A stretch of 64,000 nucleotides of DNA from Gammaproteobacteria bacterium (GCA_021772975.1 JAJFKY010000016.1:372001-436000), one strand, 5' to 3'. Counted from the stretch's first letter, positions 26,313-35,804 are shown. The notes: generated from the letters alone by a model not told the origin. Numbers and translations: made by a program.

Positions 26313-27206
26313 GTGGCGAAGGCCACGCCCACGGCAGGCGGCCTGTTATTACTGGATAAACCCGCTGGTATCAGTTCAAACCAGGCCCTGGGCAAGGCCA
26401 AGCGTATCCTGGGTATCCGCAAAGCCGGACATGCCGGCACCCTTGATCCTTTTGCGACCGGCCTGTTGCTGTGTGCTTTCGGTCAGGCCACCAAGGTCAA
26501 TGCATTTCTGCTGGAAGCTGATAAAACCTATCAGGCCACGCTGCAGGTCGGACAATCCACCGCCACGGGCGATCTGGAAGGCGCGGTCACGGCCACCTCT
26601 CAGGTGCCGGCTATCAGCCGTCAGCAATGGCAGGCCCTGGCCGATAAACTGACCGGAACTATCGAGCAGGTGCCGCCGATGTATTCAGCCTTGAAGCATC
26701 AGGGGCAACCGCTGTACAAACTGGCCCGGCAAGGCAAGACCATTGAGCGCCAGGCCCGCCAAGTGACGATTCACAGTCTGGATATCGTGTCCTGGCAGGC
26801 GCCTTTACTGGTTTTTCAGGTGCGCTGCAGTAAAGGCACTTATGTGCGCACGCTGGGCGAGCAATTAGCGCAGCTGGCGGGTAGCATCGGCCATTTGACC
26901 GCTCTGCGTCGGACCAGCATCGGTGGTTTTGAACAGCACCAGATGCTTACCCTGACACAATTGGAGGCAGCGCCTGAACCACTTGCCTGCCTGTTGCCCG
27001 CCGACCAGGCATTGCTTGATTATCCGGCGATCACTTTGTCTGAGCAGCAGGCAACGGGTTTTCTGCATGGCCGGACTCTGGTCGAAGTGGCGGTAGACCA
27101 GCCAGGCAAATACCGCGTGTATGCAGTGGATGGATTGTTTTTGGGGCTGGGAGAGTGCCTGCGCGGTGCCGGCTTGAAGCCACAGCGGGTGTTCCCGGCT
27201 GGCTAG
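26313..27206 (+). CDS. truB: tRNA pseudouridine-55 synthase TruB
   Basis: 297 residues, GTG start. GLLLLDKPAGISSNQAL, then KAGHAGTLDPFATGLL with the catalytic Asp in the GTLDP motif, and CSKGTYVRTLGEQLAQ are the family motifs. The C-terminal PUA-like domain ends KPQRVFPAG. It converts U55 in the T-loop of nearly all tRNAs to pseudouridine. Last gene of the rimP operon before a new promoter. Confidence 0.97.
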   Translation: MAKATPTAGGLLLLDKPAGISSNQALGKAKRILGIRKAGHAGTLDPFATGLLLCAFGQATKVNAFLLEADKTYQATLQVGQSTATGDLEGAVTATSQVPAISRQQWQALADKLTGTIEQVPPMYSALKHQGQPLYKLARQGKTIERQARQVTIHSLDIVSWQAPLLVFQVRCSKGTYVRTLGEQLAQLAGSIGHLTALRRTSIGGFEQHQMLTLTQLEAAPEPLACLLPADQALLDYPAITLSEQQATGFLHGRTLVEVAVDQPGKYRVYAVDGLFLGLGECLRGAGLKPQRVFPAG

Positions 27207-27249
27207 GCAGCCAGAATGGGTCCAGATGTGAGTTGGTCGGCCTGGCTTG

Positions 27250-27279
27250 TTTACAAGCATTGGTTTGGAGCGGTACAAT
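27250..27279 (+). promoter_or_regulatory. sigma-70 promoter for rpsO
   Basis: TTTACA (27250-27255) and TACAAT (27274-27279) are separated by 18 bp. Transcription would start near 27286 and enter the hairpin leader of rpsO. rpsO has its own promoter after truB in E. coli also. Confidence 0.6.
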
Positions 27280-27307
27280 ACCCTGCTGTCTGTTTTGTAA
27301 GTAAGTA

Positions 27308-27369
27308 GGCGACGGCGAGGCTTTGTGTAAGTGCCTTCCAGGAGGGCATTTGCATAAAGCCTCGTTGCC
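27308..27369 (+). promoter_or_regulatory. long hairpin in the rpsO 5' leader
   Basis: GGCGAC (27308-27313) pairs with GTTGCC (27364-27369), and after a 3-nt bulge GAGGCTTT (27317-27324) pairs with AAAGCCTC (27356-27363). Inside, TGCC (27332-27335) pairs with GGCA (27345-27348) in a second hairpin with loop around TTCCAGGAG. There is no T-run, so it is not a terminator. S15 represses its own translation through leader structures in E. coli; this may be the corresponding site, by inference. Confidence 0.5.
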
Positions 27370-27396
27370 TGACAAGTATTGGTAATAGGAGAAAAC

Positions 27397-27666
27397 ATGT
27401 CACTTTCAGCCGAGCAAAAAGCTCAGATCGTCAGCGACTATCAACGAGGCGAAAACGATACCGGTTCACCAGAGGTGCAGGTTGCCCTGCTGACCAGCCG
27501 GATCAAACATCTGACCCAGCATTTCGCCTCGCACAAAGGCGATCATCATTCGCGTCGTGGTTTGTTGCAAATGGTTAACTCACGCCGCCGGTTGCTCAAC
27601 TATTTGAAGAGCACCGATGTGCAACGCTATCGCGATCTGATTCAACGCCTTGAACTGCGTCGTTAA
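27397..27666 (+). CDS. rpsO: 30S ribosomal protein S15
   Basis: 89 residues, the universal bacterial length. The ATG at 27397 is chosen because AGGAGAAAAC sits directly before it and [16 protein letters not shown] is the normal start. Conserved: [42 protein letters not shown]15 is a primary binder of the 16S central domain. Together with pnp it forms the usual rpsO-pnp pair. Confidence 0.98.
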   Translation: MSLSAEQKAQIVSDYQRGENDTGSPEVQVALLTSRIKHLTQHFASHKGDHHSRRGLLQMVNSRRRLLNYLKSTDVQRYRDLIQRLELRR

Positions 27667-27771
27667 GCCGGCTCCACAGCCACAGGTTTAGCGCATTAAC
27701 TATCGTCAGCCTGATGGCCGGATATGTCCGGCCATTAGCGCATATGGCGATGATAAAAATAGGACAACGAA

Positions 27772-29862
27772 GTGCAAAAAATATCCAGAACTTTTGAATA
27801 TGGTGAACACAGTCTCACCATAGAAACCGGTCATATAGCCCGGCAGGCTGATGCCGCCGTGATGGTGACCATGAACGAAACCTCGCTACTGGTGGCCGCC
27901 ACCGGCAGAAAAGAAGCCGATCCCAACCGTGACTTTTTTCCGCTGACGGTTAACTACCAGGAAAGATTCTATGCCGCGGGGCGTATTCCCGGTGGTTTCT
28001 TCAAACGCGAAGGCCGACCCACCGAGAAAGACACCCTGACCTCACGTCTGATTGATCGTCCGATCCGGCCATCGTTTCCCAAAGGCTTTAAAAATGAAGT
28101 CCAGGTGGTTGCGACACTGGTTTCATCCAATCCGGAGACCAATGGCGATATTCTGGCACTGATTGGCGCCTCGGCCGCATTGGCGCTGTCGGGCATGCCA
28201 TTTAATGGCCCGCTGGGTGGTGCGCGCGTCGGTTACAAGGATGGCGAGTACCTGCTGAATCCAACCGCCACCAGCCTTAAGGACTCTGACCTGGACCTGA
28301 TAGTGGCGGGTACCGATAAAGCGGTATTAATGGTTGAATCAGAGGCCAATCTGCTATCTGAAGAAGTAATGCTGGGCGCCGTCAGCTTTGGTCATCAGGC
28401 CATGCAGGTGGCCATTCAGGCGATCAATGAGCTGGTTGCCGAAGTCGGCAAGCCCTCCTGGGATTGGCAGCCGGAGGAAAAGAGCGACGAAATCACCAAT
28501 CTGATTGCCGAACATTTCAAAAATGATTTACAGGCCGCTTACCGCATTACCGACAAAATGGAACGCCGGGACGCGATCAGCAACGCACGCACAAAGTTGA
28601 AGGAAACCCTGTTACAGGGCGATGACGCACTGGATGCCAGCGAAGCGATGAATGCTTTTAGCGCGCTGGAGAAAAGCCTGGTGCGTGAACGTGTACTCAG
28701 TGGCGAACCACGTATTGATGGACGTGATCTGACCACGGTACGTCCGATTGATATTGAAGTCGGCATGTTGCCACGTACGCATGGTTCGGCCATCTTCACC
28801 CGCGGCGAAACACAGGCACTGGTAGTGGCCACTCTGGGTACCGGCCGTGATGCACAGATTATTGATGCGGTGGAAGGGGAATACAAAGATCCTTTCATGC
28901 TGCATTACAACTTCCCTCCCTACTGCGTCGGTGAAACCGGCTTTATGACCGGTCCCAAACGCCGCGAAATCGGCCATGGCCGATTGGCGCGACGCGGTGT
29001 CGCCGCGGTAGTGCCAAGCATGGAAGACTTCCCCTATGTCTTGCGGATAGTCTCGGAAATCACCGAATCCAACGGTTCCAGTTCCATGGCCTCGGTATGT
29101 GGTACTTCACTGGCATTAATGGATGCCGGGGTGCCGATGAAAGCGCCGGTGGCAGGTATTGCCATGGGCCTGGTCAAGGAAGGCGACCGTTTTGCGGTAC
29201 TGACCGATATTCTGGGTGATGAAGATCACCTGGGTGACATGGACTTCAAGGTGGCCGGTACCGCTGATGGTATTACCGCGCTGCAGATGGATATCAAAAT
29301 CGGTGGCATCACCGAAGAAATCATGCGGGTTGCGCTGGCTCAGGCCACCGAAGGCCGCCGGTTTATCCTGGACGAAATGAACAAGGTGCTCAGCGAAGCG
29401 CGCGGCGAAATGTCCGAATACGCACCGCGTTTGATGAAGTTGCGGGTTCATCCTGACAAGATTCGTGACATCATCGGTAAGGGCGGTGTGACCATTCGTC
29501 AGATCACCGAAGAGACCGGTACCGTGATTGATATCGAAGATGACGGCACCGTCACCATCGCTTCGGCGAACAAGGACGCTGCCGATGAAGCCCGCCGCCG
29601 GATCGAGCTGATTACCGCGGATGTGGAAGTCGGTAAAATCTACGAAGGCAAGGTCGAGCGGATCATGAACTTCGGTGCATTCGTGTCGATTCTGCCTGGC
29701 CGTGACGGTTTGCTGCATATCTCGCAAATCTCCGAAGAACGGGTTGAAAACGTTACCGACAAGCTCAGTGAAGGCGACAAATTGCGCGTCAAAGTGCTGG
29801 AAGTCGACAAGCAGGGCCGGATTCGTTTGAGCATGAAAGATCTGGAACAAAACGACGACTAA
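27772..29862 (+). CDS. pnp: polyribonucleotide nucleotidyltransferase (PNPase)
   Basis: 696 residues, GTG start with GGACAACGAA upstream. Two RNase PH-like core domains, with [29 protein letters not shown] in the first and [23 protein letters not shown] with catalytic Asp residues in the second. KH ([15 protein letters not shown]) and S1 ([19 protein letters not shown]) domains close the protein. It degrades RNA 3'-5' by phosphorolysis and is part of the degradosome. Follows rpsO by 105 bp. Confidence 0.98.
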   Translation: MQKISRTFEYGEHSLTIETGHIARQADAAVMVTMNETSLLVAATGRKEADPNRDFFPLTVNYQERFYAAGRIPGGFFKREGRPTEKDTLTSRLIDRPIRPSFPKGFKNEVQVVATLVSSNPETNGDILALIGASAALALSGMPFNGPLGGARVGYKDGEYLLNPTATSLKDSDLDLIVAGTDKAVLMVESEANLLSEEVMLGAVSFGHQAMQVAIQAINELVAEVGKPSWDWQPEEKSDEITNLIAEHFKNDLQAAYRITDKMERRDAISNARTKLKETLLQGDDALDASEAMNAFSALEKSLVRERVLSGEPRIDGRDLTTVRPIDIEVGMLPRTHGSAIFTRGETQALVVATLGTGRDAQIIDAVEGEYKDPFMLHYNFPPYCVGETGFMTGPKRREIGHGRLARRGVAAVVPSMEDFPYVLRIVSEITESNGSSSMASVCGTSLALMDAGVPMKAPVAGIAMGLVKEGDRFAVLTDILGDEDHLGDMDFKVAGTADGITALQMDIKIGGITEEIMRVALAQATEGRRFILDEMNKVLSEARGEMSEYAPRLMKLRVHPDKIRDIIGKGGVTIRQITEETGTVIDIEDDGTVTIASANKDAADEARRRIELITADVEVGKIYEGKVERIMNFGAFVSILPGRDGLLHISQISEERVENVTDKLSEGDKLRVKVLEVDKQGRIRLSMKDLEQNDD

Positions 29863-29886
29863 GAACAACGCAATGAGAAAATTTCC

Positions 29887-29913
29887 AAAGCGCCGCACTG
29901 CGGCGCTTTTTTT
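29887..29913 (+). terminator. intrinsic terminator of pnp
   Basis: Stem AAAGCGCCGC (29887-29896), loop ACT, stem GCGGCGCTTT (29900-29909) and a run of T to 29913. Strong rho-independent signal 25 bp after the pnp stop. Confidence 0.93.
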
Positions 29914-30062
29914 GTATACCAAAGCAGGGGCAAGCGAAGCGATTAGCTGGAGATCACCCGATTACTACAGGTTTGGGGCAAGTACTGCGGTATTACTCCA
30001 GCTGATGGTGGTAAGCAGGCCCATTGGAAAAACAGTCCATCGTTGCTGCTCTCTGGCCATTC

Positions 30063-30581
30063 TTAATGCTCGTGATCTGAGTGGTTCTCATCAGCCATTT
30101 CGGGTTTACTTACCGGCCGTGATGAACTGTGCGTATGCACCACTTTCCAGGCGCCATCAATGCGTTGAAAAATAAAAGTTTCATAACCACGGTTATGAAT
30201 TTTTCGCTGGTCTTTGCGCACAGTGGCTTTGACTTCGACATCGGCCAGCGCCCAGGCGGAATCACCGTGAATATGCGTCTGAATATTGCTAAAGGTCAGA
30301 TCCAGGCCTTCCAGCGCGTCGCCTTCGGGTTCCACATGGTGTTCAATCAAGTCAGTCAGACTGTCGTTTTGACCACCGGTTTCGAAAAAACGCGCGCCAT
30401 CAAAATCCAGAAAGTGTTGCTCAAAGGGCGTTCCATCGGCCTGTTCCCAGCCTAGCTCAATGGCGTGAATAATATCGATTAAATGTTGTTCATCCTGGTG
30501 CGCATAGGCGGCAGTCTGCATGACTGCTGCCAGGCACAAAGCGGCGCTTGTTTTAATGAGTGTTTTTGGTAGGTGAGGCAT
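30063..30581 (-). CDS. exported SnoaL/NTF2-like protein in copper operon
   Basis: 172 residues with a Sec signal peptide (LCLAAVMQTAAYA). The remainder fits one NTF2-fold domain: IDIIHAIELGWEQADGTPFEQHFLDFD..., then DSAWALADVEVKATV and YETFIFQRIDGAWKVVHTHSSS. The last residues, ENHSDHEH, are again His-rich. It is the last gene of the six-gene operon, 47 bp after the glutaredoxin-MauE gene. Role unknown; a metal or small-ligand binding function is suggested by its place and its His-rich end. Confidence 0.75.
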   Translation of the reverse strand: MPHLPKTLIKTSAALCLAAVMQTAAYAHQDEQHLIDIIHAIELGWEQADGTPFEQHFLDFDGARFFETGGQNDSLTDLIEHHVEPEGDALEGLDLTFSNIQTHIHGDSAWALADVEVKATVRKDQRKIHNRGYETFIFQRIDGAWKVVHTHSSSRPVSKPEMADENHSDHEH

Positions 30582-30628
30582 GGTTATTCTCCAGAGTTGT
30601 TATACACAGTGATGCATACACTGTCGGT

Positions 30629-31378
30629 TTATCTGACGACCATCCAGATGGCCATCAACATCATCATCAGATTTTCGGCCAGGGACACAAAGCCAAGTGG
30701 CACATTGCTGTTACCGCCAACACAGGCGCATTTAAGGTCGCGCTTGTCGATATACACAGCCTTGAATACCGACCACGCGCCGACCGTGCCGATGAAAAAA
30801 GCGATAGGCACGGCGATGAGACCGTAAATACCGCCGGCAATCATCAAAATGCCAGCCAGTGCTTCCGCGAAGGGGTAAACGTAGGCGTATCTGACCACGC
30901 GTCGAGCCAGCAGGTCATAGCCAATAAACATATTGCTGAAGCTGTCCACATCGCGCAGTTTCAAAATCGCCAGAATGCACATCGAAAAAGCGATAAACCA
31001 TTCACCGGCACGAATGGTCAGCCATTGACCCGACATCGCCCAGCTAGCCGCCAGCGCCATCAGCGCGGCAACGGCAAATACCACCAGTACCGGGGTATAG
31101 GTCAACTCGTCCTGGTCTTTAACCTTCAGACCAAAGTGCTTCCGTAAGTCGTCGTAGCCGCCAATACGCTCACCGTCGATAAACGTTTGCGGGGTGGTTT
31201 TCACATCGTGCTTGGCCTGAAAGGCATCAGTTTGTTGACGCGTTTCCAGATGGTTATCTTCCACTTCAAAACCTTTGCGCTCCAGCAAATCTTTGGCTTT
31301 GAGTCCAAAAGGACAAAGATGATTGTCCGTGACCATGCGATACAGGACGGCTTTTTTGGCATGGTTGTTATTGGTCAT
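30629..31378 (-). CDS. glutaredoxin domain fused to MauE/DoxX-like membrane domain
   Basis: 249 residues from the ATG at 31378; the frame is open upstream but overlaps the cytochrome gene. Residues 10-90 form a glutaredoxin with the active site LCPFG (single Cys) and TTPQTFIDGERIGGYDDL. Four membrane segments follow, with CACVGG near the C-terminus, a motif seen in MauE-type proteins that support disulfide formation in periplasmic proteins. The start lies 11 nt inside the preceding gene. The fusion could deliver reducing power or glutathione chemistry for copper proteins; inferred from neighbours. Confidence 0.82.
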   Translation of the reverse strand: MTNNNHAKKAVLYRMVTDNHLCPFGLKAKDLLERKGFEVEDNHLETRQQTDAFQAKHDVKTTPQTFIDGERIGGYDDLRKHFGLKVKDQDELTYTPVLVVFAVAALMALAASWAMSGQWLTIRAGEWFIAFSMCILAILKLRDVDSFSNMFIGYDLLARRVVRYAYVYPFAEALAGILMIAGGIYGLIAVPIAFFIGTVGAWSVFKAVYIDKRDLKCACVGGNSNVPLGFVSLAENLMMMLMAIWMVVR

Positions 31379-32195
31379 GACGATGTTCCTGTCTGTCATT
31401 AGCGTCATCCGTCTGTTCGTGCGTGGCGGCATCATCGTCTGCATGATGATCGCCATCAGCATGTGCGTGGCCGGATTGGCCAACATGCCGGTGGTCATGT
31501 CCGTCGTTTGTCGAGGGTTGCTGTGCGGATGTGGTTTTATCATCGGCATAATGATCGTCGCCTGACTGTAAGTTATCGAGCTGGTTGGCATGCCTGTGAT
31601 TGTGTCCATCATCAGCCTGTTCTTTTGCAGCAGACAGCTGGTTGCCGTGCCGATGGTTGTGTCCGTCGTCCGCGGGTGCCTGGCAGGTGGCGCGATTCAT
31701 TACTTGCTCGAACTCACTCGCCGATGCCTCGTGCATATGCTGCAGAAAAGCCACCAGCGCCCATAACTCGGTATCTTCATGGGTAGGGCCAAAGGCAGGC
31801 ATGCCGGTCATTTTGACGCCATTTTTAATCACCCAGAAGGCTTCGCCCGGCGTCAGCTCATCGCTTAATTCTGCCAAATCAGGTGGGTGCGGGTTCAAGC
31901 CCTGGCTTTGCACTGAGGGTTGTTCACCCGGCGCGGTATGGCAGCCGGTACACATGGCCTGATAATTCTGTGCGCCGCGGTTAATCATCGACGGCGAATC
32001 CAGATCAGCGGGTGGCTCGATGCCGGTGGCATGGCTGCTCACCGACTGTTCATAGGTGGTGTGTAGCAGCCATTGCGTAAAGCCGGATTCTTCGTCAACG
32101 GCAGCGACACTGATGGAGCCAGAATATACCAGGCCCAGTAGCGCTGCTGTGGCAAGCAACAATCCGATCAAAAGGGTACTGATGACTGTTTTCAT
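31368..32195 (-). CDS. monoheme cytochrome c with long His-rich tail
   Basis: 275 residues. An N-terminal hydrophobic segment (about 5-25) is a membrane anchor or signal. A class I cytochrome domain follows, with CTGCH at 82-86 and the axial Met in GMPAFG (Met132). From about residue 174 the chain is His/Asp-rich with near-repeats DGHNHRHGNQL (177-187), DGHNHRHANQL (196-206) and DGHDHRHVGQS (231-241), then HAHADGDHHADD. The tail looks like a copper- or zinc-binding reservoir fused to an electron carrier. The stop overlaps the next gene's start by 11 nt. Confidence 0.88.
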   Translation of the reverse strand: MKTVISTLLIGLLLATAALLGLVYSGSISVAAVDEESGFTQWLLHTTYEQSVSSHATGIEPPADLDSPSMINRGAQNYQAMCTGCHTAPGEQPSVQSQGLNPHPPDLAELSDELTPGEAFWVIKNGVKMTGMPAFGPTHEDTELWALVAFLQHMHEASASEFEQVMNRATCQAPADDGHNHRHGNQLSAAKEQADDGHNHRHANQLDNLQSGDDHYADDKTTSAQQPSTNDGHDHRHVGQSGHAHADGDHHADDDAATHEQTDDANDRQEHRHDQ

Positions 32196-32269
32196 GATTT
32201 GTCTCCAGGCTCATGCGAAGCACAAGCGGGCTTGTGCTTCTCACGGTGGTAAAATTTATGTTATGCATC

Positions 32270-33586
32270 TCAGGCTGGTCGCCGTGGTGGGTTGCCGAAG
32301 TTGGGGTCGGTACTGACTCGCCGGGCTATTTTGCCCTCCGGATATTGATACCAGCCGGGATCACTGAAATCGCCGGGCTGCATATCGTCGCGCACTTTGA
32401 CCACTGTAAACATACCGCCCATTTCGATATTGCCGAATGGACCGGTGCCCATCATCATCGGCAGGGTATTCTCAGGACCGGCGTGCATGCCGCCTGAGGT
32501 ATGCTCCTGGTGTTCGGCCATGCCGAAGCGGCCCATGGCCATATAGCCGGGCAGAATGCTGCGGATTTCCCGCTGGATAGCGGTTTGATCCACGCCCGTC
32601 GTATTAGGAATATCATGCCCCATCGCGTTCATGGTGTGATGCGCCATGTGACAATGAAACGCCCAGTCGCCCGCTACCCCGGTAAATTCAATATCCCGCA
32701 TCTGGCCGACTCCGACGATCTCGGTCACTTCGCGCCGCCATTGCGACCGCGGCCAGCGACCGCCATCAGAGCCGGTGACATGGTATTCCACCCCGTGAAC
32801 GTGAATCGGATGGTTCCACATCGACAGATTACCGACGCGGACCCGGATACGTTCTCCAGTGCGCGCCACCAGCGGATCAATGGCCGGGAATACCTTGCTG
32901 TTGAAGGTCCACAAATCAAAATCGACCATGATGGCCGGATTAGGCCGGTAGGTGCCGGGGTGCAGCGCCCAGTTGTGCAGCAAAAAGCAATAATCACGAT
33001 CAATCGCGAGCTGCTCACCGGCTTGGGGATGGATAATAAACGAGCCCATCATGCCGTAGGCCATCTGGGTCATTTCATCGGCATGCGGGTGGTACATATG
33101 GGTGCCGTGCTGCACCAGATCGAACTCGTAAACGTAAGTTTCGCCGGGCTGGATATGGGGCTGGTTAAGACCGCCGACACCGTCCATGCCGGGCGGCAGA
33201 ATAAAGCCATGCCAATGCACGGTGGTATGTTCGTGCAGGCGGTTGGTGACAAAAATTCTTACCCGGTCGCCCTCCACCGCTTCAATAGTCGGGCCCGGGG
33301 TGGTGCCGTTATAACCCCAGCATTTGGCCACCGAGCCGGGTGCAAACTCGTGCTCGATTTCTTCCGCGACCAGATGAAACTCCTTAACGCCCTTATTCAC
33401 GCGGTAAGGCAGGGTCCAGCCGTTCAGGGTTTTGACGGGTCGATAAGGCAGGCCAGCGGTTCCGGCGGCATCCTGATGGCCGGCCACATCCGGGGCCTGC
33501 CCGGCATAGGCTGGTTTATAGACCGAAACCAGCGATGCGAGCGCGCCAACACCGGCTCCGGAAATTAAATTGCGTCGGGTAATCAT
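32270..33586 (-). CDS. Tat-exported multicopper oxidase
   Basis: 438 residues. The start, MITRRNLISGAGVGALASL, is a twin-arginine signal with AYA cleavage near residue 28. Copper blocks are intact: HTTVHWHGF, HGTHMYHPHADE, HPIHVHG and HCHMAHHTMNAMGH. The Met-rich part (MGRFGMAEHQEHTSGGMHAGPE, read in order, and MMMGTGPFG) suits a copper-tolerance oxidase of the CopA type, probably oxidising Cu(I) in the periplasm. The start overlaps the TolC-type gene by 4 nt (ATGA). Confidence 0.9.
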   Translation of the reverse strand: MITRRNLISGAGVGALASLVSVYKPAYAGQAPDVAGHQDAAGTAGLPYRPVKTLNGWTLPYRVNKGVKEFHLVAEEIEHEFAPGSVAKCWGYNGTTPGPTIEAVEGDRVRIFVTNRLHEHTTVHWHGFILPPGMDGVGGLNQPHIQPGETYVYEFDLVQHGTHMYHPHADEMTQMAYGMMGSFIIHPQAGEQLAIDRDYCFLLHNWALHPGTYRPNPAIMVDFDLWTFNSKVFPAIDPLVARTGERIRVRVGNLSMWNHPIHVHGVEYHVTGSDGGRWPRSQWRREVTEIVGVGQMRDIEFTGVAGDWAFHCHMAHHTMNAMGHDIPNTTGVDQTAIQREIRSILPGYMAMGRFGMAEHQEHTSGGMHAGPENTLPMMMGTGPFGNIEMGGMFTVVKVRDDMQPGDFSDPGWYQYPEGKIARRVSTDPNFGNPPRRPA

Positions 33587-35154
33587 TGCTGAGCTCCATG
33601 TTCATCTGTTGCTGGTCGGGCGGCATTGGATTGATGTGCGCCGTGCGCTTGATGTGCCGGGTCATGCGAACCAGCGTTTTGTTCTGACATGCCGTCCATT
33701 GAGCCATGCGTGGTGCCATGCATTGTTCCATGGTCATGATGTTCGCCCCCCTTGGGTCTGGTCAGGCTGTCCACATCCAGGCTCGGTTGTTGCTGCTGGG
33801 CGGCACTGGGCAACGCTGCGCCCACTTCACGGGCGAGTTCCACCCGCGCCAGCCAGTAATCCCGTAAACGCTCGATATAGCCCTGGTAGGCGTCATATTC
33901 GGCCTGTTTGGCCTGCAGCAGTTCGAATTGGCCGATAATCATATACAGTTGTAATTCCTGCATGCGCTGGACCACCTCTTCGCGCTGCGGAATCAAGTCC
34001 TGCTGATAACGCTGGATCAACTCGCGCTGTAGCGCCACTTTCTGGCTGGCCAGAGCAACCGCGTTGCTGATATTGATTCCCAGTTGACTGGCATCAGCCC
34101 GACTGCGCTCCAGACGGGCCAGCGCGCGCAGGACACTGCCGTCACCCTGATTAAAAATGGGCAGTTGCAAGGCCAGAGTCGGCCCCAGCAAACGTGAACC
34201 ATCGGACTCGCGTTCATACTCCACGCCCAACTCAAAACTCCCCAGATAACGGTAGCTGCGCGCCAGGCCCAAAGCATCTTCCAGTAATATCACTTCACGG
34301 CGGGCGGCCAGCAGGTCCATCCGCTGCTGGCTGGCTAAGCTCAGCAGTTGCTCCGGATCGTCTTCCTGCGCGACAGGTAATGGGATTTCTATCTGTGCGT
34401 TCCAGTCCGATTCAGCCGCATCCAGACCCATCATGCGGTTGAGTTCGGTGCGTGCGATCAGTGCTTGCGCCGACGCCAGAGTGGCGACGATAGCGGCTTC
34501 GGTGGCAGCGGCATTTTCCACTTGCAGTTCCTGCCGGTTGATATTGCCGGCCTGGTAAAACCGGGTGGCCAGGCGGGCGGAAATGTCGGCGGCACGAGCT
34601 GCGATCTTACGCATCTGCGCCACCTGCTCGGCGCCGATATATTGGTAGTAAGCGGTTTGTACATCCGCCGCCAGCACCAGCACGGCCTGGGCGGTCAGCA
34701 GTTTCGCGCGTTCCACCTCACCACTGGCAATCCGCTTGCGCGGTCGCAGCAACAGGATATTGGCGAAGTTCTGAGCCAGGCCGAGACCGATCTGCGGTCG
34801 GCTGTCAGCGGCATTGGAATCCAGGACACTGGCGGTCAGGGTGGGGTTGGCCAGCCGGGCGGCGTCATATAAATCAGCTTGCGCAATGCCCAGAGCAGCA
34901 TATTGCGAACGGATACGCGGGTTGCGCACCAGCGCAATACGTAACGCCAGATCCACATCCAGTGGCTGTTTCAGCCAGGTTTCCACCAGGATTCTGTGCC
35001 GGTCGGCGTCTTCGCTTCCGGGCGTGGCCAGTGCCGGCCCGCCATGTGCGGCCAGCTTTTGCTGCACATCGCTGAACCCCCGGTCCTGGGGAATACCGGC
35101 ACAGCCGGCCAGCAGCATAACCATGCTCGCGTAAATAAATTTTCGACAAAACAT
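33583..35154 (-). CDS. TolC-type outer membrane channel lipoprotein with His-rich tail
   Basis: 523 residues. Lipobox in VMLLAGC, then two outer-membrane efflux repeats (about 55-250 and 260-460) with the Leu/Ala/Gln-rich helices typical of CusC/CzcC proteins. After residue 465 comes an extension, GGEHHDHGTMHGTTHGSMDGM followed by more His/Gly/Met, which ordinary TolC proteins lack. No inner-membrane RND pump or adaptor gene is found beside it, so it may pair with a pump elsewhere or work with the secreted oxidase. A place in copper export is inferred from the neighbours. Confidence 0.85.
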   Translation of the reverse strand: MFCRKFIYASMVMLLAGCAGIPQDRGFSDVQQKLAAHGGPALATPGSEDADRHRILVETWLKQPLDVDLALRIALVRNPRIRSQYAALGIAQADLYDAARLANPTLTASVLDSNAADSRPQIGLGLAQNFANILLLRPRKRIASGEVERAKLLTAQAVLVLAADVQTAYYQYIGAEQVAQMRKIAARAADISARLATRFYQAGNINRQELQVENAAATEAAIVATLASAQALIARTELNRMMGLDAAESDWNAQIEIPLPVAQEDDPEQLLSLASQQRMDLLAARREVILLEDALGLARSYRYLGSFELGVEYERESDGSRLLGPTLALQLPIFNQGDGSVLRALARLERSRADASQLGINISNAVALASQKVALQRELIQRYQQDLIPQREEVVQRMQELQLYMIIGQFELLQAKQAEYDAYQGYIERLRDYWLARVELAREVGAALPSAAQQQQPSLDVDSLTRPKGGEHHDHGTMHGTTHGSMDGMSEQNAGSHDPAHQAHGAHQSNAARPATDEHGAQQ

Positions 35155-35205
35155 TGTCCATCTCCAAATGACACAAGAATCAGCACACTGTGCTGGTGAT
35201 CAGGT

Positions 35206-35577
35206 TCAGATGAAGTGGATAATCGGGGGCCTTAAAATGGCTGCAGGGAAAGCTTGCGGCAGTGAATTCAGCGCAAACGCAAATCCACTGCTGGCAAAGG
35301 CGGCCGCGGTCTGGCGGCTGGTTTGACTGGGAATCACAACCGTTGCAACGGCACAGGCATGCTGGCAGGCGGTACTGTCAGCGCAGCAATCAGAATCTCC
35401 GTCCATTGGTTTTTGCTCAGCGGTCTCGCTGGAATGACAAGGCGTCTGAGCATGCGAGTTCTGATCACCAGGGTGCTCAAAACCGGCCGATGCAGGCAGC
35501 ACCGCGCCTGCATTACCGGCAGATTGCAGCAGCAATACGCCGATCAGGGCTAAAGTTTTGAGTAGACGCCGGTTCAT
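35206..35577 (-). CDS. small exported Cys/His-rich protein, CopL-like
   Basis: 123 residues with a signal peptide (LIGVLLLQSAGNAGA). The middle contains CHSS, DCCAD and ACQHAC clusters suited to metal binding. Small proteins of this style lead copper-resistance operons in Xanthomonas and others (CopL); homology here is suggested by layout and composition, not proven. First gene of the minus-strand operon, 51 bp before the TolC-type gene. A -10/-35 pair lies so close upstream that the mRNA would have almost no leader. Confidence 0.6.
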   Translation of the reverse strand: MNRRLLKTLALIGVLLLQSAGNAGAVLPASAGFEHPGDQNSHAQTPCHSSETAEQKPMDGDSDCCADSTACQHACAVATVVIPSQTSRQTAAAFASSGFAFALNSLPQAFPAAILRPPIIHFI

Positions 35578-35587
35578 TGTCGCTCAG

Positions 35588-35616
35588 AGTCTAAAGTGAT
35601 GCTGATGTTCCGTCAA
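35588..35616 (-). promoter_or_regulatory. putative promoter of the copper operon
   Basis: On the minus strand TTGACG (35616-35611) and TAGACT (35593-35588) are 17 bp apart. Transcription would begin about 4-6 nt before the ATG at 35577, implying a leaderless or nearly leaderless message. No CueR-type dyad with a 19-bp spacer is seen, and no CopR box is recognisable. Confidence 0.5.
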
Positions 35617-35739
35617 TGTTGTTCAGAGGTTAGCGCCAATGAGCTCCGGTGGAGTTGCGGACAGGCAAAATGAACTGCCGATTGCACTGAAATCACACCG
35701 AAAGCACATATAACGGGTGTGGTTTTCACGAATAGTCGA

Positions 35740-35745
35740 TATAAT
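35740..35745 (+). promoter_or_regulatory. possible -10 of the OmpA-domain gene
   Basis: TATAAT in the AT-rich stretch 59 bp before the ATG at 35805. No clear -35 partner at 16-18 bp, so confidence is low. Confidence 0.3.
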
Positions 35746-35804
35746 ATAAAAATTACGTTAAATCGTCCAAGTAATCTGCATCCGCAGGGGCACAGAGAGG
35801 CATC

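Noticed and set aside
32501-33568. 355-codon open frame on the + strand across the Tat-exported multicopper oxidase
   Set aside because: The opposite strand has all copper motifs and a Tat signal. The + frame shows no family features.
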